Positions 17,780 to 26,604 of a stretch of DNA of 64,000 bases are shown piece after piece. A program made the translations under genes and the position numbers. The notes below the pieces were generated by a model. The model ran no database searches. It saw nothing but the letters and a program-made list of their open reading frames with translations, and had not been told where the DNA came from. The stretch is taken from assembly GCF_023074835.1 (NCBI RefSeq), contig NZ_JALLGW010000001.1, forward strand, positions 806,001 to 870,000. The letters run 5' to 3'. Every line of letters begins with the position of its first letter. Position 1 is the stretch's first letter. Origin of the DNA: Halomarina salina (GTDB lineage Archaea > Halobacteriota > Halobacteria > Halobacteriales > Haloarculaceae).

Positions 17780-18193
17780 TCAGTCGCTCTCCTCCTCGAC
17801 GATGGTGTCCGGGGTCGAAACGTCGGCGGACGGCCGTCCGGTCCGCAGTGGGGTCCCGACCAGTCCGTTCTGGAGTGCGCTGAACAGCGGCAACGCTCTC
17901 GCACGACCGGTGAGCGAGACGCGGCCCGACTCCGGGTTCCGGTCGACCAGCCCCGCCTCGTCGAGCATCGGGAGGTCCACGTGCGAGAGTTCGAGGCGTA
18001 ACTGGGTGCGGTCCGGGGGAGTATCGCCAGAGGCCGCCGTCTCGGCCAGGCGAGCCACCAGTTCGTCGACCGTCGTCCCCCCGGTGGTTCGCCGGAGTGC
18101 GTCGAGCACTCGTCGCCGTCGGTGGACGGCGAGAATCCGGTACAGTTCGTCCCACACTTCGGGTGAGTCCGTCGCGGTGATGGTATCCCCCAT
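17780..18193 (-). CDS. DUF7344-type winged-helix protein
   Basis: 137 residues. The N-terminal half has a winged-helix look typical of the haloarchaeal DUF7344 proteins: WDELYRILAVHRRRRVLDAL, then TTVDELVARLAE, then LRLELSHVDLPMLDEAGLV. The C-terminus is short and disordered. Usually found beside HalOD1 or signal-transduction genes, as here. A strong minus-strand TATA-like GTATATAAT at 18247-18255 lies about 57 bases before the ATG, implying a leader of roughly 30 bases. Confidence 0.8.
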   Translation of the reverse strand: MGDTITATDSPEVWDELYRILAVHRRRRVLDALRRTTGGTTVDELVARLAETAASGDTPPDRTQLRLELSHVDLPMLDEAGLVDRNPESGRVSLTGRARALPLFSALQNGLVGTPLRTGRPSADVSTPDTIVEEESD

Positions 18194-18246
18194 AGAAGCA
18201 ATTGTAGGAAAGGAACGTATCGGAATTCGCCCAGTCTGCTAAAGGG

Positions 18247-18255
18247 TATTATATA
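18247..18255 (-). promoter_or_regulatory. TATA-like box upstream of the DUF7344/HalOD1 pair
   Basis: Minus-strand GTATATAAT, about 57 bases before ATG 18193. It also sits just downstream of the stop of the HTH-10 gene at 18265, so the two units are separately transcribed. Confidence 0.5.
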
Positions 18256-18264
18256 CGGAACGAC

Positions 18265-18927
18265 TCACTGCAGGTCGGCCACGGACTGACTGAGCAGTGC
18301 GTTGGCGAGTACCTTGTTGTTGGCACGACGGACCCGTTCGGAGAGCGCCTGCTCGGAGATGTCCAGTTCGGTCGCCAGTTCGGCGAGCGTCACCTGCCGC
18401 GGTATCTCGAAGTACCCCTCTTCGAGGGCCAGTAGTATCGCCTCGCGCTGTGGGGGCGTGAGGTCGAACAGGTGGCCCTCCGCCTCGCCTTCGACGAGCG
18501 AGTACACCTTCTCGAGTCGGTACCGGATGTCGTGGTCGACGCAGTAGTTGTGGAACGCGGTCAGTCCGGTGTGGCTGTCGAACCGGATGCGGAAGTACCA
18601 CTCCTCGTTCCCGCGCGCTTCGAGAATCGAGGCGTCCGTCTGGGCCATCCCGTGGATGAGGCTCTCGACTTCCTCCTCCCACTCGACCCGGTACAGCGCA
18701 CTCTCGTCGACGTAGTCGAGCGCCGCGAGTTCCTTGACGTGCTCGCTCGCTCGAATCGTCTCCTCGAACTCCTCCAGGTCGCCCCCGTGGACCCAGATGT
18801 ACGGCATCACCCGCCGCGATGCGGGAACCACCCGTTCTATCTCGACGTGCGTGTTCGGGTCACGCGACAGCACCTGCCCGAGGATGAACTCGTCGGCCCC
18901 GAGCGTGAACTCCGCGATGATGGTCAT
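18265..18927 (-). CDS. HTH-10 (bacterio-opsin activator type) regulator
   Basis: 220 residues. The N-terminal 155 are the Bat-like ligand-sensing region (ILGQVLSRDPNTHVEIERVVP, EEWYFRIRFDSHTGL). The C-terminal HTH-10 helix-turn-helix begins LTPPQREAILLALEEGYFEIPR and contains LAELATELDISEQALSERVR. Target unknown. It is one of three HTH-10 proteins in the window (also 32084 and 51451). Minus-strand CTGTTATCC at 18951-18959 is centred 28 bases upstream of the ATG. Confidence 0.9.
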   Translation of the reverse strand: MTIIAEFTLGADEFILGQVLSRDPNTHVEIERVVPASRRVMPYIWVHGGDLEEFEETIRASEHVKELAALDYVDESALYRVEWEEEVESLIHGMAQTDASILEARGNEEWYFRIRFDSHTGLTAFHNYCVDHDIRYRLEKVYSLVEGEAEGHLFDLTPPQREAILLALEEGYFEIPRQVTLAELATELDISEQALSERVRRANNKVLANALLSQSVADLQ

Positions 18928-19010
18928 GGGGCCAGTTCCGTCCGGGCGGGGGATAACAGTTCAGCAGGCGACCCCCGTCGCGGTACTCGGGTGGCAGAGG
19001 CAGGTGGCGG

Positions 19011-19018
19011 GCTATTTG
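19011..19018 (+). promoter_or_regulatory. TATA-like box of the YihY gene
   Basis: GCTATTTG centred 28 bases before ATG 19042. Confidence 0.5.
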
Positions 19019-19041
19019 CCACGACCGGACGACACCCCCGT

Positions 19042-19821
19042 ATGGACCGACTCGCCGATGGCGTCGGACTCGCCGTGGCCGTCGCCCGGGTCACGCTGGC
19101 GGAGAGACTCCGGTACCCGGCGGCGGCACTCGCGTACTACGGGTTCGTCTCGTTCGTCCCGCTCCTGTTGCTGGTGTTCGTCGCTGTCGGTCCGCGACTC
19201 GCCACCGAACTGTCCCGGGCCACTCCCCAGTTTCTCACTCCGGCGGTGCGGCAACTGGTCAACCAGTCGATAGCGACGGGCTCCGAGCGAACCAGTTCCG
19301 GCGTGCTCGCCGTGCTCGTGCTGGCCTGGAGCGGGGCGAACTTCGTCGGGGACGTCCGGACGGTCGTCGAGCGCATCGAGGGAGGCATCGAGAGTACGGT
19401 CCGCCACTGGCTCCGCGACGCCGTCGTCGTCCTCGGGAGCCTCGGGGCGGCCATCCTCGCCGTGGGTGCGACGAGTATCTTCTTCGCACTCCCGCCGAAC
19501 AACGCCCTCAATCAGGTTTCGGCGTTCGTCGGCCTGTGGGTCGTCCTCTCGTTCGTCTTCCTCCCGCTGTACTACGTCCCGTCGACCGTGGTGACGTCGC
19601 CGCGGGCCGCGGTCCCCGGCGCGACCATCGCCTCGCTCGGCTGGACCATCATCCACACCGGCATCCACTTCTACGCGGTCAACGCCGGGAGCTACGCCGT
19701 CTTCGGCGTCCTCAGCGGCGTCGTCGTCATCTTCACGGCGCTCTACCTGTCGGCCTCGGTCCTGCTCGTCGGCATCGTCGTCAACGCCGAGGCCGCCGCC
19801 AGGTCCGTCGGCAGTAGCTAG
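19042..19821 (+). CDS. YihY/BrkB family membrane protein
   Basis: 259 residues with six or so membrane segments. The family start is clear: VTLAERLRYPAAALAYYGF corresponds to the region that in this family precedes the first full helix. LPLYYVPSTVVTSPRAAVPGA and the GVLSGVVVIFTALYLSASVLL helix are also typical. Function unresolved (once mislabelled RNase BN). A second, longer paralogue occupies the right edge of the window (63096 onward). Confidence 0.88.
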   Translation: MDRLADGVGLAVAVARVTLAERLRYPAAALAYYGFVSFVPLLLLVFVAVGPRLATELSRATPQFLTPAVRQLVNQSIATGSERTSSGVLAVLVLAWSGANFVGDVRTVVERIEGGIESTVRHWLRDAVVVLGSLGAAILAVGATSIFFALPPNNALNQVSAFVGLWVVLSFVFLPLYYVPSTVVTSPRAAVPGATIASLGWTIIHTGIHFYAVNAGSYAVFGVLSGVVVIFTALYLSASVLLVGIVVNAEAAARSVGSS

Positions 19822-19940
19822 CTCTGTCGGTCCCACATGCCGGCGGTCCCCCGAAGCCCACGGCGGCGAGACGGTACGAATTCGTGTCAACTGTGCGAAC
19901 GTTTGTGGCCGTCGACCGTGAACGGACACGATGGTCAGCG

Positions 19941-20411
19941 ATGTCCAGTAATCCATACGGTCAGTTCATGGGCGTCCCGATGAGCAGAGACGACGTCGAC
20001 GCGCTGTTGACGTCCCGAGGGTACGGCATCGTCTCGCTCTGCCGCGAGGGCGCGCCGTACAGTCTCCCGATGTCGTTCGGGTACGACGGCGACCACGTCT
20101 ACTTCGGGTTCATCGAAGACAGCCCGGACCCGACGAAACTGGAGTACGTCGAGGACGGTGCGACGGTCAGACTCCTCGTCACGGACGTCCGCGGCCGGTT
20201 CGACTGGCGGAGCGTCGCCGTCACCGGGCCGGTCGGGTCGCTCGACCGCGACGACGAGGCGGAGTGGGGCCACTTCGTCGACACGATGGACGACAACGCG
20301 TGGTTCCTGCGGGCGTTCGAGCGGTCCGACGCGGTCGAGGCGATCCACGGCTGGGAACTCGCCCCCGACGAGGTGCGGGGCATCGAGCGGACGGAGGAGG
20401 TCTACGAGTAA
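19941..20411 (+). CDS. Pyridoxamine 5'-phosphate oxidase-like FMN-binding protein
   Basis: 156 residues of the split-barrel flavin-binding fold: VDALLTSRGYGIVSLCREGAPYSLPMSFGY is split by the usual turn, and VYFGFIED with TVRLLVTDV forms the barrel. Resembles the NimA-like/PNPOx-like group that binds FMN or F420. No substrate can be assigned. Starts at 19941 or 19968 are both possible; the first gives a short polar N-terminus common in relatives. Confidence 0.82.
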   Translation: MSSNPYGQFMGVPMSRDDVDALLTSRGYGIVSLCREGAPYSLPMSFGYDGDHVYFGFIEDSPDPTKLEYVEDGATVRLLVTDVRGRFDWRSVAVTGPVGSLDRDDEAEWGHFVDTMDDNAWFLRAFERSDAVEAIHGWELAPDEVRGIERTEEVYE

Positions 20412-20436
20412 CGAACGGAACGGTCTTGACGGGTCG

Positions 20437-21567
20437 TCACGCCAGCACGAGCGCGTACCGGTCGAGCGAGCGGTGGACGCGGTGACGGAACCGGTCCTCG
20501 ACGGTCCAGCCGGCCGCCTCGGCCGCCTCGTCCCACTCGCGGTCGGCGACGAGGACACAGCGCGGCGCGACGCGGTGCGCTTCGCTCAGCGCCTCGGTCA
20601 CGAGGTCTTCGAGGTCACCGACGACCTTCGACTGTCTGCCGTACGGCGCGTCGAAGACGACGGCGTCGCAGGAGTCGTCGGCGAACGGAAGACGGGTCGC
20701 GTTCGCGCGGGCGACGTCGAAGTCGACCGGTGGGTCGCCGACGCCGTCGCCAGCGTCTCCGTCGGTGGACTCGCCCGCGCCGCCGAGCGCCGCCGAGAGG
20801 TTCTCGTGGGCACCGCGGACCATCTTCCACTGGGCGTCGCTGCCGACGACGTCCGCGCCGACGAGGCTCGCCTCGATGAGCACGCCGCCCGTCCCGCACA
20901 TCGGGTCCAGAACCCGGGCACCGGGACGCGCGCCAGCGATGTTGACGAGCGCTCGGGCGTACATCGGGTCCATGCTCCCCGGCTGGAAGAACGGCCGGTC
21001 GCTGGGGAGTCGCTCGCCGAAGCCGCGGTCGGTGCGCTCGGCCAGCCAGCCGATGGCACAGACCGTCTCGCCGGGTTCGGCGTCGTCACCGTCGTTCGAG
21101 CGTCGGCCGTCGTCGCCCGCCACCCGGGCGAACAGCGCCCGCAGTTCGTGGTCCGGGTCGTCGAGGTCCACCGCGAACCCGCGTTCGACGAGGACGCTCC
21201 CGAGTTCGCGTTCGACCTGCTGGGTGGAGACGTCCGTCAGGCCGCGCACGTCGTTCGCGCGAACCGCGACGGTGCCGTCGTCGAGCGGCCCCTCGCGGTC
21301 GGAGACGACCGGCAGGCTCTCGCGCTCGATGCTGGCGGCGTCGAGGAGCGTCCGCGCGTCGGCGACGGTCACCCCCTCGCGCCCCTCGCCGCGCGTCCTC
21401 CCGACCAGTCGGCTCGCGCGGTGGGTGAGCGCGAGCGTCCGCACGCGGTCGGTGACGCCGCGTGCGGTGGCGAGACCGGCGGCGAGCGGTCGGACGGCGC
21501 TGCAGGCGCTCGCCGCCTCGCGCCGGGCGAACCGGTCGTCCTCGCCACCGAGTTCCAGCACGTACAC
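20437..21567 (-). CDS. trmG10: tRNA (guanine(10)-N2)-dimethyltransferase
   Basis: 376 residues. The C-terminal Rossmann-like methyltransferase has motif I ARVLDPMCGTGGVLIEA and motif IV VFDAPYGRQ (the D/N-PPY-type signature as DAPYG). The N-terminal half is a THUMP-like RNA-binding region. It makes m2,2G at position 10 of tRNA, one of the commonest archaeal modifications. The GTG at 21567 is taken as start because VYVLELGGEDD matches the usual family beginning. It is divergent from tbp. Confidence 0.9.
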   Translation of the reverse strand: MYVLELGGEDDRFARREAASACSAVRPLAAGLATARGVTDRVRTLALTHRASRLVGRTRGEGREGVTVADARTLLDAASIERESLPVVSDREGPLDDGTVAVRANDVRGLTDVSTQQVERELGSVLVERGFAVDLDDPDHELRALFARVAGDDGRRSNDGDDAEPGETVCAIGWLAERTDRGFGERLPSDRPFFQPGSMDPMYARALVNIAGARPGARVLDPMCGTGGVLIEASLVGADVVGSDAQWKMVRGAHENLSAALGGAGESTDGDAGDGVGDPPVDFDVARANATRLPFADDSCDAVVFDAPYGRQSKVVGDLEDLVTEALSEAHRVAPRCVLVADREWDEAAEAAGWTVEDRFRHRVHRSLDRYALVLA

Positions 21568-21654
21568 ATCCGCGCTCGTCCGGGGGCGGGCAAGAGCGTG
21601 CCGGTATCCCCGGAAAAACCACGAAACGGGACCTGTCAGTGCGACCCCCACACA

Positions 21655-21663
21655 CTTATAAAG
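21655..21663 (+). promoter_or_regulatory. TATA box of the tbp gene
   Basis: CTTATAAAG, 28-36 bases before ATG 21691. It is one of the clearest TATA boxes in the window and precedes the gene for TBP itself, which leaves room for autoregulation; that is inference. Confidence 0.6.
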
Positions 21664-21690
21664 GTTAAATACGTGGTTTAAGTCGTGTCA

Positions 21691-22254
21691 ATGACCGACC
21701 CCAAGGAAACCATCAACATCGAGAACGTGGTGGCCTCGACGGGCATCGGCCAGGAGCTGGACCTCCAGAGCGTCGCGATGGACCTCGAAGGGGCCGACTA
21801 CGACCCCGAGCAGTTCCCCGGTCTCGTCTACCGCACCCAGAACCCGAAGAGCGCCGCGCTCATCTTCCGCTCCGGGAAGATCGTCTGTACGGGCGCGAAG
21901 TCGACCGACGACGTCCACGAGAGCCTGCGCATCGTCTTCGACAAGCTCCGTGACCTCCAGATTCAGGTCGACGAGGACCCCGAAATCGTCGTCCAGAACA
22001 TCGTCACCTCGGCCGACCTCGGGCGGACGCTCAACCTCAACGCCATCGCCATCGGCCTCGGCCTGGAGAACATCGAGTACGAACCCGAGCAGTTCCCGGG
22101 GCTGGTCTACCGCCTCGACGAACCGGACGTCGTCGCGCTGCTGTTCGGGTCGGGCAAGCTCGTCATCACCGGCGGCAAACAGCCGGTCGACGCCGAGCAC
22201 GCCGTCGACAAGATCGTCTCCCGGCTCGAAGACCTCGGTCTGCTCGACGGGTAA
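21691..22254 (+). CDS. tbp: TATA-box-binding protein
   Basis: 187 residues built from two direct repeats of about 90 residues: INIENVVASTGIGQELDLQ with EQFPGLVYRTQNPKSAALIF, then IVVQNIVTSADLGRTLNLN with EQFPGLVYRLDEPDVVALLF. This is the complete saddle-shaped fold with the stirrup regions and phenylalanine-bearing strands. TBP recruits TFB and RNA polymerase to promoters. Haloarchaea often have several TBPs; this looks like a full, canonical one. The ATG at 21691 is chosen over the in-frame GTG at 21685. Confidence 0.98.
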   Translation: MTDPKETINIENVVASTGIGQELDLQSVAMDLEGADYDPEQFPGLVYRTQNPKSAALIFRSGKIVCTGAKSTDDVHESLRIVFDKLRDLQIQVDEDPEIVVQNIVTSADLGRTLNLNAIAIGLGLENIEYEPEQFPGLVYRLDEPDVVALLFGSGKLVITGGKQPVDAEHAVDKIVSRLEDLGLLDG

Positions 22255-22290
22255 CGCAGGCTACAAACCGCTCGACCGCAACATCATCGT

Positions 22291-22665
22291 ATGATTCCGG
22301 CGCAGGTGGACGTGACGGGCGGCGGCGTGCTGGCCATCGTGGTCACGTTTCTGGCCGCGTGGCTGTTCTACTCGATCGCACTCCACCTCGCGGCGACGTT
22401 CTTCCTCGGCGAGGTACCGACCCAGCGCGCGGCGACGGCCGCGTTCGCCCCCGCGCTGTTCTCGATGCTGCTCCAGCTCGGGCAGATCGGCGGCCGGGAC
22501 ATCCCCATCGCCGTCTTCATCGTGCTCACGTTCCTCGCCGCGCTGTTCGCCATCCACCTGGTGTACCGCCTGCGGTGGTCCAGCGCGGCGATGCTGACGC
22601 TGCTGTACTTCGCGTTCTCGTTCGCGCTCGGCCTCGCCGTCTACAACATCATCTCGTTCCTGTGA
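22291..22665 (+). CDS. Four-helix membrane protein of unknown function
   Basis: 124 residues, almost entirely hydrophobic, with about four membrane helices (VLAIVVTFLAAWLFYSIALH, FAPALFSMLLQLGQIGG, IPIAVFIVLTFLAALFAIHL, LTLLYFAFSFALGLAVYNI). Only seven bases separate it from the CPBP protease gene, so the two form an operon. Function unknown. Confidence 0.8.
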   Translation: MIPAQVDVTGGGVLAIVVTFLAAWLFYSIALHLAATFFLGEVPTQRAATAAFAPALFSMLLQLGQIGGRDIPIAVFIVLTFLAALFAIHLVYRLRWSSAAMLTLLYFAFSFALGLAVYNIISFL

Positions 22666-22672
22666 GCCCCAG

Positions 22673-23638
22673 ATGAGCGCCGACAGCCCCCTCCGCGCCG
22701 CCGACGGTCGACTCCGGATGACCATCAGACTCGCCGTCGGCAGCGTCCTCATCGTCCTCGCCAGCGTCCTGGTCGCCCTCAGCGGCGTCTCGCTCCTGGG
22801 GAGCCTGGTCGGCGAGGTGGGGCGAGGCGGGCAGGTCGTCACCGTGGGCGTCGGCGCGACGCTCGGCATCCTCTTCGTCGCCCGCGAGGTCGACCACCGG
22901 ACGTGGAGCGACCTCGGCCTCGCCGCCGACCGTCGCTGGGGGGTCGACCTCGCCGCCGGTCTCGCCCTCGGCGCACTGCTGATGACCGGCGTGTTCGTCG
23001 TGCTCGTCGGCGGCGGCTGGGCGCGAATCACGCAGGTCGGCGTCCCGGACCTCACCGACTGGCTCGGAACGCTCGGGCTCTTCCTCGTCGTCGGGTTCTA
23101 CGAGGAACTCTTCGCTCGCGGGTGGCTCCTGACGAACGTCGCGGAGGGGTTCCGCACGCTCGGCGACCGCCTCGCCACGGCCATCGCCGTGTTCGTCTCG
23201 GCGGCCGTCTTCGGCGCGCTCCACGGCGCGAACCCCGGCGCGACGCTCGCCAGCACGCTCGGCATCACCGCCGCGGGCGTCTTCCTCGGCGTCGCGTACG
23301 TCCGCACGACGAGCCTCGCGCTCCCCGTCGGCGTCCACGTCACCTGGAACCTCTTCCAGGGCGCGGTCTGGGGGTTCCCCGTCAGCGGCATCGCCACGCC
23401 CGCGACGTTCGTGGCGACCGCTCGCTCCGGACCCGAACTCGTCACCGGCGGGTCGTTCGGCCCGGAGGCGAGCCTCGTCGGCCTCGGCGCGTCGGTGGCG
23501 GGCGTGTTCGCCGTCGTCGCCTACGCGCGCAGCCTGTCGATTCGACTGCCCGACGCGCTGGCGTGGGCGACGACGCCCACCCTGCTCGACGACTGGCTCG
23601 ACGGTCGAGCGCGGAGCGACGGCGACGACGAACGGTGA
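22673..23638 (+). CDS. CPBP family intramembrane metalloprotease
   Basis: 321 residues with eight or so membrane segments. The Abi/CPBP motifs are intact: EE at 144-145 with Arg149 (GFYEELFARGWL), His184 in FGALHG, and His/Asn in HVTWNLFQG. In eukaryotes the family removes prenylated C-terminal tripeptides; prokaryotic members are often linked to bacteriocin immunity or membrane protein processing. Substrate unknown here. The preceding small membrane protein may be a partner. Confidence 0.88.
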   Translation: MSADSPLRAADGRLRMTIRLAVGSVLIVLASVLVALSGVSLLGSLVGEVGRGGQVVTVGVGATLGILFVAREVDHRTWSDLGLAADRRWGVDLAAGLALGALLMTGVFVVLVGGGWARITQVGVPDLTDWLGTLGLFLVVGFYEELFARGWLLTNVAEGFRTLGDRLATAIAVFVSAAVFGALHGANPGATLASTLGITAAGVFLGVAYVRTTSLALPVGVHVTWNLFQGAVWGFPVSGIATPATFVATARSGPELVTGGSFGPEASLVGLGASVAGVFAVVAYARSLSIRLPDALAWATTPTLLDDWLDGRARSDGDDER

Positions 23639-23665
23639 GACGACGTCGAACTGCGAGCGCTGCGA

Positions 23666-24517
23666 CTACTCCACCAGCCGCTCGATCTCCGTGACGAGGA
23701 TGCCGCTCGCGCCCTCCTCGCGGAGGCTGGCGATGGTCTCGAACACGTCGCGTTCGTCGACGACGACGTGGACGGCGAGCATCTCGCTGTCCTCGCCTGC
23801 GACCTCCATCACCGTCGGACCGCCGAGACCCGGAATCACGTCCTCGACGGCGTCGAGCTTCTCCCGGGGCACGTTCATCATCAGGTAGCGCTTCCCGCTG
23901 GCGGCGATGACCGAGTCGAGTGCGGTCCGGACCTGCTCGACCTTCTCGCTCCCGACGGCGTCGGGCCGGGCGAACAGGCGCACCGAGGAACTCATCACCT
24001 CGGCGACGACCCCGAGGCGGTTCATCCGGAGCGTCGTGCCCGTCGAGGTGATGTCGACGATGGCGTCGGCGATGTCGACGTGCGGCGTCAGTTCCGTCGC
24101 GCCCGACACTTCGGCGATGTCCACGTCGACGCCCTCCTCCTCGAAGAACTCGCGGGTGATGCGCGGGAACTCGGTGGCGACCGTTCCTCCGGCGAGGTCC
24201 GCGACGGACTCGACGCCCGACTCCTCGGGCGCGGCGAGGACGATGCGACACTGGCCGAACTGCAGGTCGAGCAGGTCCGCCAGGTCGGTGCCCGACTCGC
24301 GTTGCTGGTCGAGGCCCGTGATACCCAACTCGGCCGCGCCGTCGGCGACGTACTCCGGGATGTCGGCGGCACGGGCGAACAGCACCGTGACGTCCGGGTC
24401 GACGGTGTCTGCGTACAGCTTCCGGTCCGCGCCGTCCACGAGGTGCAGGCCCGCGCGTTCGAGCAGTTCGATGGTCGGCTCGTGCAGGCGGCCCTTGTTG
24501 GGGACGGCGATTCGCAT
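23666..24517 (-). CDS. hisG: ATP phosphoribosyltransferase (long form)
   Basis: 283 residues; catalyses the first step of histidine biosynthesis. The family start [19 protein letters not shown], the phosphoribosyl/ATP site region [13 protein letters not shown] and a C-terminal ACT-like domain (about 205-283, [20 protein letters not shown] and [15 protein letters not shown]) are seen. The presence of the ACT-like domain makes this the long, histidine-inhibited form that needs no HisZ. It stands alone; other his genes are not adjacent, as is usual in haloarchaea. Confidence 0.97.
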   Translation of the reverse strand: MRIAVPNKGRLHEPTIELLERAGLHLVDGADRKLYADTVDPDVTVLFARAADIPEYVADGAAELGITGLDQQRESGTDLADLLDLQFGQCRIVLAAPEESGVESVADLAGGTVATEFPRITREFFEEEGVDVDIAEVSGATELTPHVDIADAIVDITSTGTTLRMNRLGVVAEVMSSSVRLFARPDAVGSEKVEQVRTALDSVIAASGKRYLMMNVPREKLDAVEDVIPGLGGPTVMEVAGEDSEMLAVHVVVDERDVFETIASLREEGASGILVTEIERLVE

Positions 24518-24612
24518 TGGTGTCTGGTGCAGTGGAGAGAGGTTGTGTGTTTCGCCGCTAGGATCTGGTGGTGGTGTGACGAGCGAGGACGACTAGGGCG
24601 AGGATATCTCCG

Positions 24613-25030
24613 AAGCCCTCGGCCCAACGACTACCGGAAGCCTCGCTTCACTCGGCTTCCGTCGTCCCACTCGCTTCGCTCGCGGGACTCGCGCGACCAC
24701 GCCTGCGCTCCTCGCTCGCGTCGCTCGCTGCGGTGCTTGACGGGTCGTGCGTCGTCCTTGGGCCTCGCCCTTCGAGTCCGCCAGGAACTGGCAGCCCTGC
24801 CGTTCCCCGAGTCGCGCGGTCGCTGGCGCGACACGCGCTCCCGGCCACCGCAACCGAAACGGCTGGCCGCGCGCTCGTGCGCGGCCGACGGAGTCGGGTA
24901 GGCGCGGTGCGGCCTTGGCGGATGAAAGGGCGAGCGCTCTCGTTGGCTCCCGGGCGACGTAAGCACTGGAACGAGGCGAAGCTGAGTGAAGCGCGCAGCG
25001 AGCCCCGGAGTCACGAGAGTGCGAGGGCTT
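24613..25030. repeat. Multi-hairpin structured island between hisG and amidohydrolase
   Basis: About 420 bases without a gene, between divergent genes. The outer arms AAGCCCTCG (24613-24621) and CGAGGGCTT (25022-25030) are perfectly complementary. Inside are stems at 24635-24642/24654-24661 (8 bp, 11-base loop TCGCTTCACTC), 24664-24670/24682-24688 (one mismatch, loop TCGCTTCGCTC), 24811-24817/24826-24832 (7 bp), 24865-24872/24879-24886 (8 bp) and 24934-24943/25013-25022 (10 bp with one G-U). The core word GTGCTTACGTCG seen on the minus strand around 24952-24968 recurs in the 43 kb element. Clearly related to that element. Confidence 0.7.
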
Positions 25031-25124
25031 TCCGTTCTCGTTCACTCACGAGTCCCTGACGCAGAAGACACATCCAACACCTAGACCCGATACACTGACA
25101 CGGCCACCGCGAAAACCCGCCCAC

Positions 25125-26432
25125 ATGACCACGCTCGGAGTCGTCGACGGGCAGGTGCTACGACCAGACCTGCGCATCGAGGAAGCGGACGTACTGGTCG
25201 ACCGGGAGTCGGGCGAGATAGTCGATGTCGACCCCGAGGTCGGCGCGAGCGCCGACGAGACGCTGGACGCGAGCGACTCGCTCGTGATGCCGGGTCTCGT
25301 CAACGCCCACACCCACGCCGCGATGACGCTGCTTCGAGGCTACGCCGACGACAAGCCACTCGAATCGTGGCTCCGCGAGGACGTCTGGCCAGCCGAGGCA
25401 GAACTGACGCCCGAGGACGTCGCCGCCGGGACGAAACTGGGGATGCTGGAGATGATTCGCTCGGGCACCACCGGCTTCGTGGACATGTACTTCGAGGTGC
25501 CCGACGTCGTCGCCGCCATCGACGAGTCGGGGATGCGCGCCCGCGTCGGTCACGGCGTCGTCACCGTCGGGAAAGACGACGAGGCCGCCCACGAGGACGC
25601 CGCGGAGTCCATCGCCGTCGCGCGGGAGTTCGACGGGGCGGCAGACGGCCGCGTCCGGACCGCGTTCATGCCCCACTCGCTGACGACCGTCCGCGAGGAC
25701 ATCCTCCGCGAGTACGTCCCGAAGGCCCGCGAGGAGGGCGTCCCGGTCCACCTGCACGTCAACGAGACGGCCCACGAGGTCGACCCCATCGTCGAGGAAC
25801 GCGGGGTGCGACCGGTCGCGTACGCCCGCGAAGTCGGTCTGTTCGACCCGGAGTCGGAGGAACGGGACTTCCTCGCCCACGGCGTCCACAGCGACGCGAG
25901 CGAGGTGGAAGCGCTCGCCGAGGCCGGCGGTGGCGTCGTCCACTGCCCGGCCTCGAACATGAAACTCGCCAGCGGGATGGCTCCCGTGCAGGCGATGCTC
26001 GACGCGGGCGTCCCGGTCGGACTGGGCACCGACGGCGCGGCCTCGAACAACGACCTCGACCTGTTCGGCGAGATGCGCGACGCCGCGATGGTCGGGAAAC
26101 TCGCCAGCGAGGACGCCAGCGCCGTCGCCGCCCCGGACGTGGTCCGCATGGCGACACGGGGCAGTGCGACGGTCGCGGGCCTCCCCGGCGGTAGCGTCGA
26201 ACCGGGCGCGGCCGCCGACCTCGCGGTCGTCGGCCTCGACGCCCCGCACCTCACGCCCGCCCACGACCTCGTGAGTCACCTCGTCTACGCCGCGTCGGGA
26301 CGCGACGTGCGCCACACCGTCTGCGACGGGCGGGTGCTGATGCGCGACCGCGAGGTCCAGACGCTCGACGCCGAGGCGGTCCGGCAGGCGGCCGAGGAGC
26401 GTGCGTTCGACCTCGTCTCGCGGGCGGAGTAG
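25125..26432 (+). CDS. Amidohydrolase of the 5'-deoxyadenosine / S-adenosylhomocysteine deaminase type
   Basis: 435 residues of the metal-dependent amidohydrolase fold. Metal ligands are His62 and His64 in VNAHTHAAM, then VHLHVNET and AHGVHSD, and the aspartate in LGTDGAASNNDLD. TLLRGYADDKPLESWL is typical of the MtaD/DadD/TrzN-like group that deaminates SAH, 5'-methylthioadenosine or 5'-deoxyadenosine. In Methanocaldococcus, DadD deaminates SAH to S-inosylhomocysteine, which a hydrolase of the AhcY family then cleaves. The AhcY-family gene lies one gene downstream here (27538), so a shared SAH-recycling role is likely. Confidence 0.87.
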   Translation: MTTLGVVDGQVLRPDLRIEEADVLVDRESGEIVDVDPEVGASADETLDASDSLVMPGLVNAHTHAAMTLLRGYADDKPLESWLREDVWPAEAELTPEDVAAGTKLGMLEMIRSGTTGFVDMYFEVPDVVAAIDESGMRARVGHGVVTVGKDDEAAHEDAAESIAVAREFDGAADGRVRTAFMPHSLTTVREDILREYVPKAREEGVPVHLHVNETAHEVDPIVEERGVRPVAYAREVGLFDPESEERDFLAHGVHSDASEVEALAEAGGGVVHCPASNMKLASGMAPVQAMLDAGVPVGLGTDGAASNNDLDLFGEMRDAAMVGKLASEDASAVAAPDVVRMATRGSATVAGLPGGSVEPGAAADLAVVGLDAPHLTPAHDLVSHLVYAASGRDVRHTVCDGRVLMRDREVQTLDAEAVRQAAEERAFDLVSRAE

Positions 26433-26571
26433 CACTGCGAAGTGTCTTAGATAACGGATAGTCACGATTCCAAGATAAACGACGAGAGCGACGTTTGAAC
26501 GTTCTAACGCTCCCTCGGACCTCCGTTCGTTCGTCGTGAACCGTGGGGAACCCTTCGAACTACCAGACTGA

Positions 26572-26578
26572 CTTATCT
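26572..26578 (+). promoter_or_regulatory. TATA-like box deciding the start of the secreted protein
   Basis: CTTATCT centred 30 bases before ATG 26605 but only 15 before ATG 26590, which favours the downstream start. Confidence 0.45.
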
Positions 26579-26604
26579 CCATATCATTCATGGAATCGAA
26601 CGCA

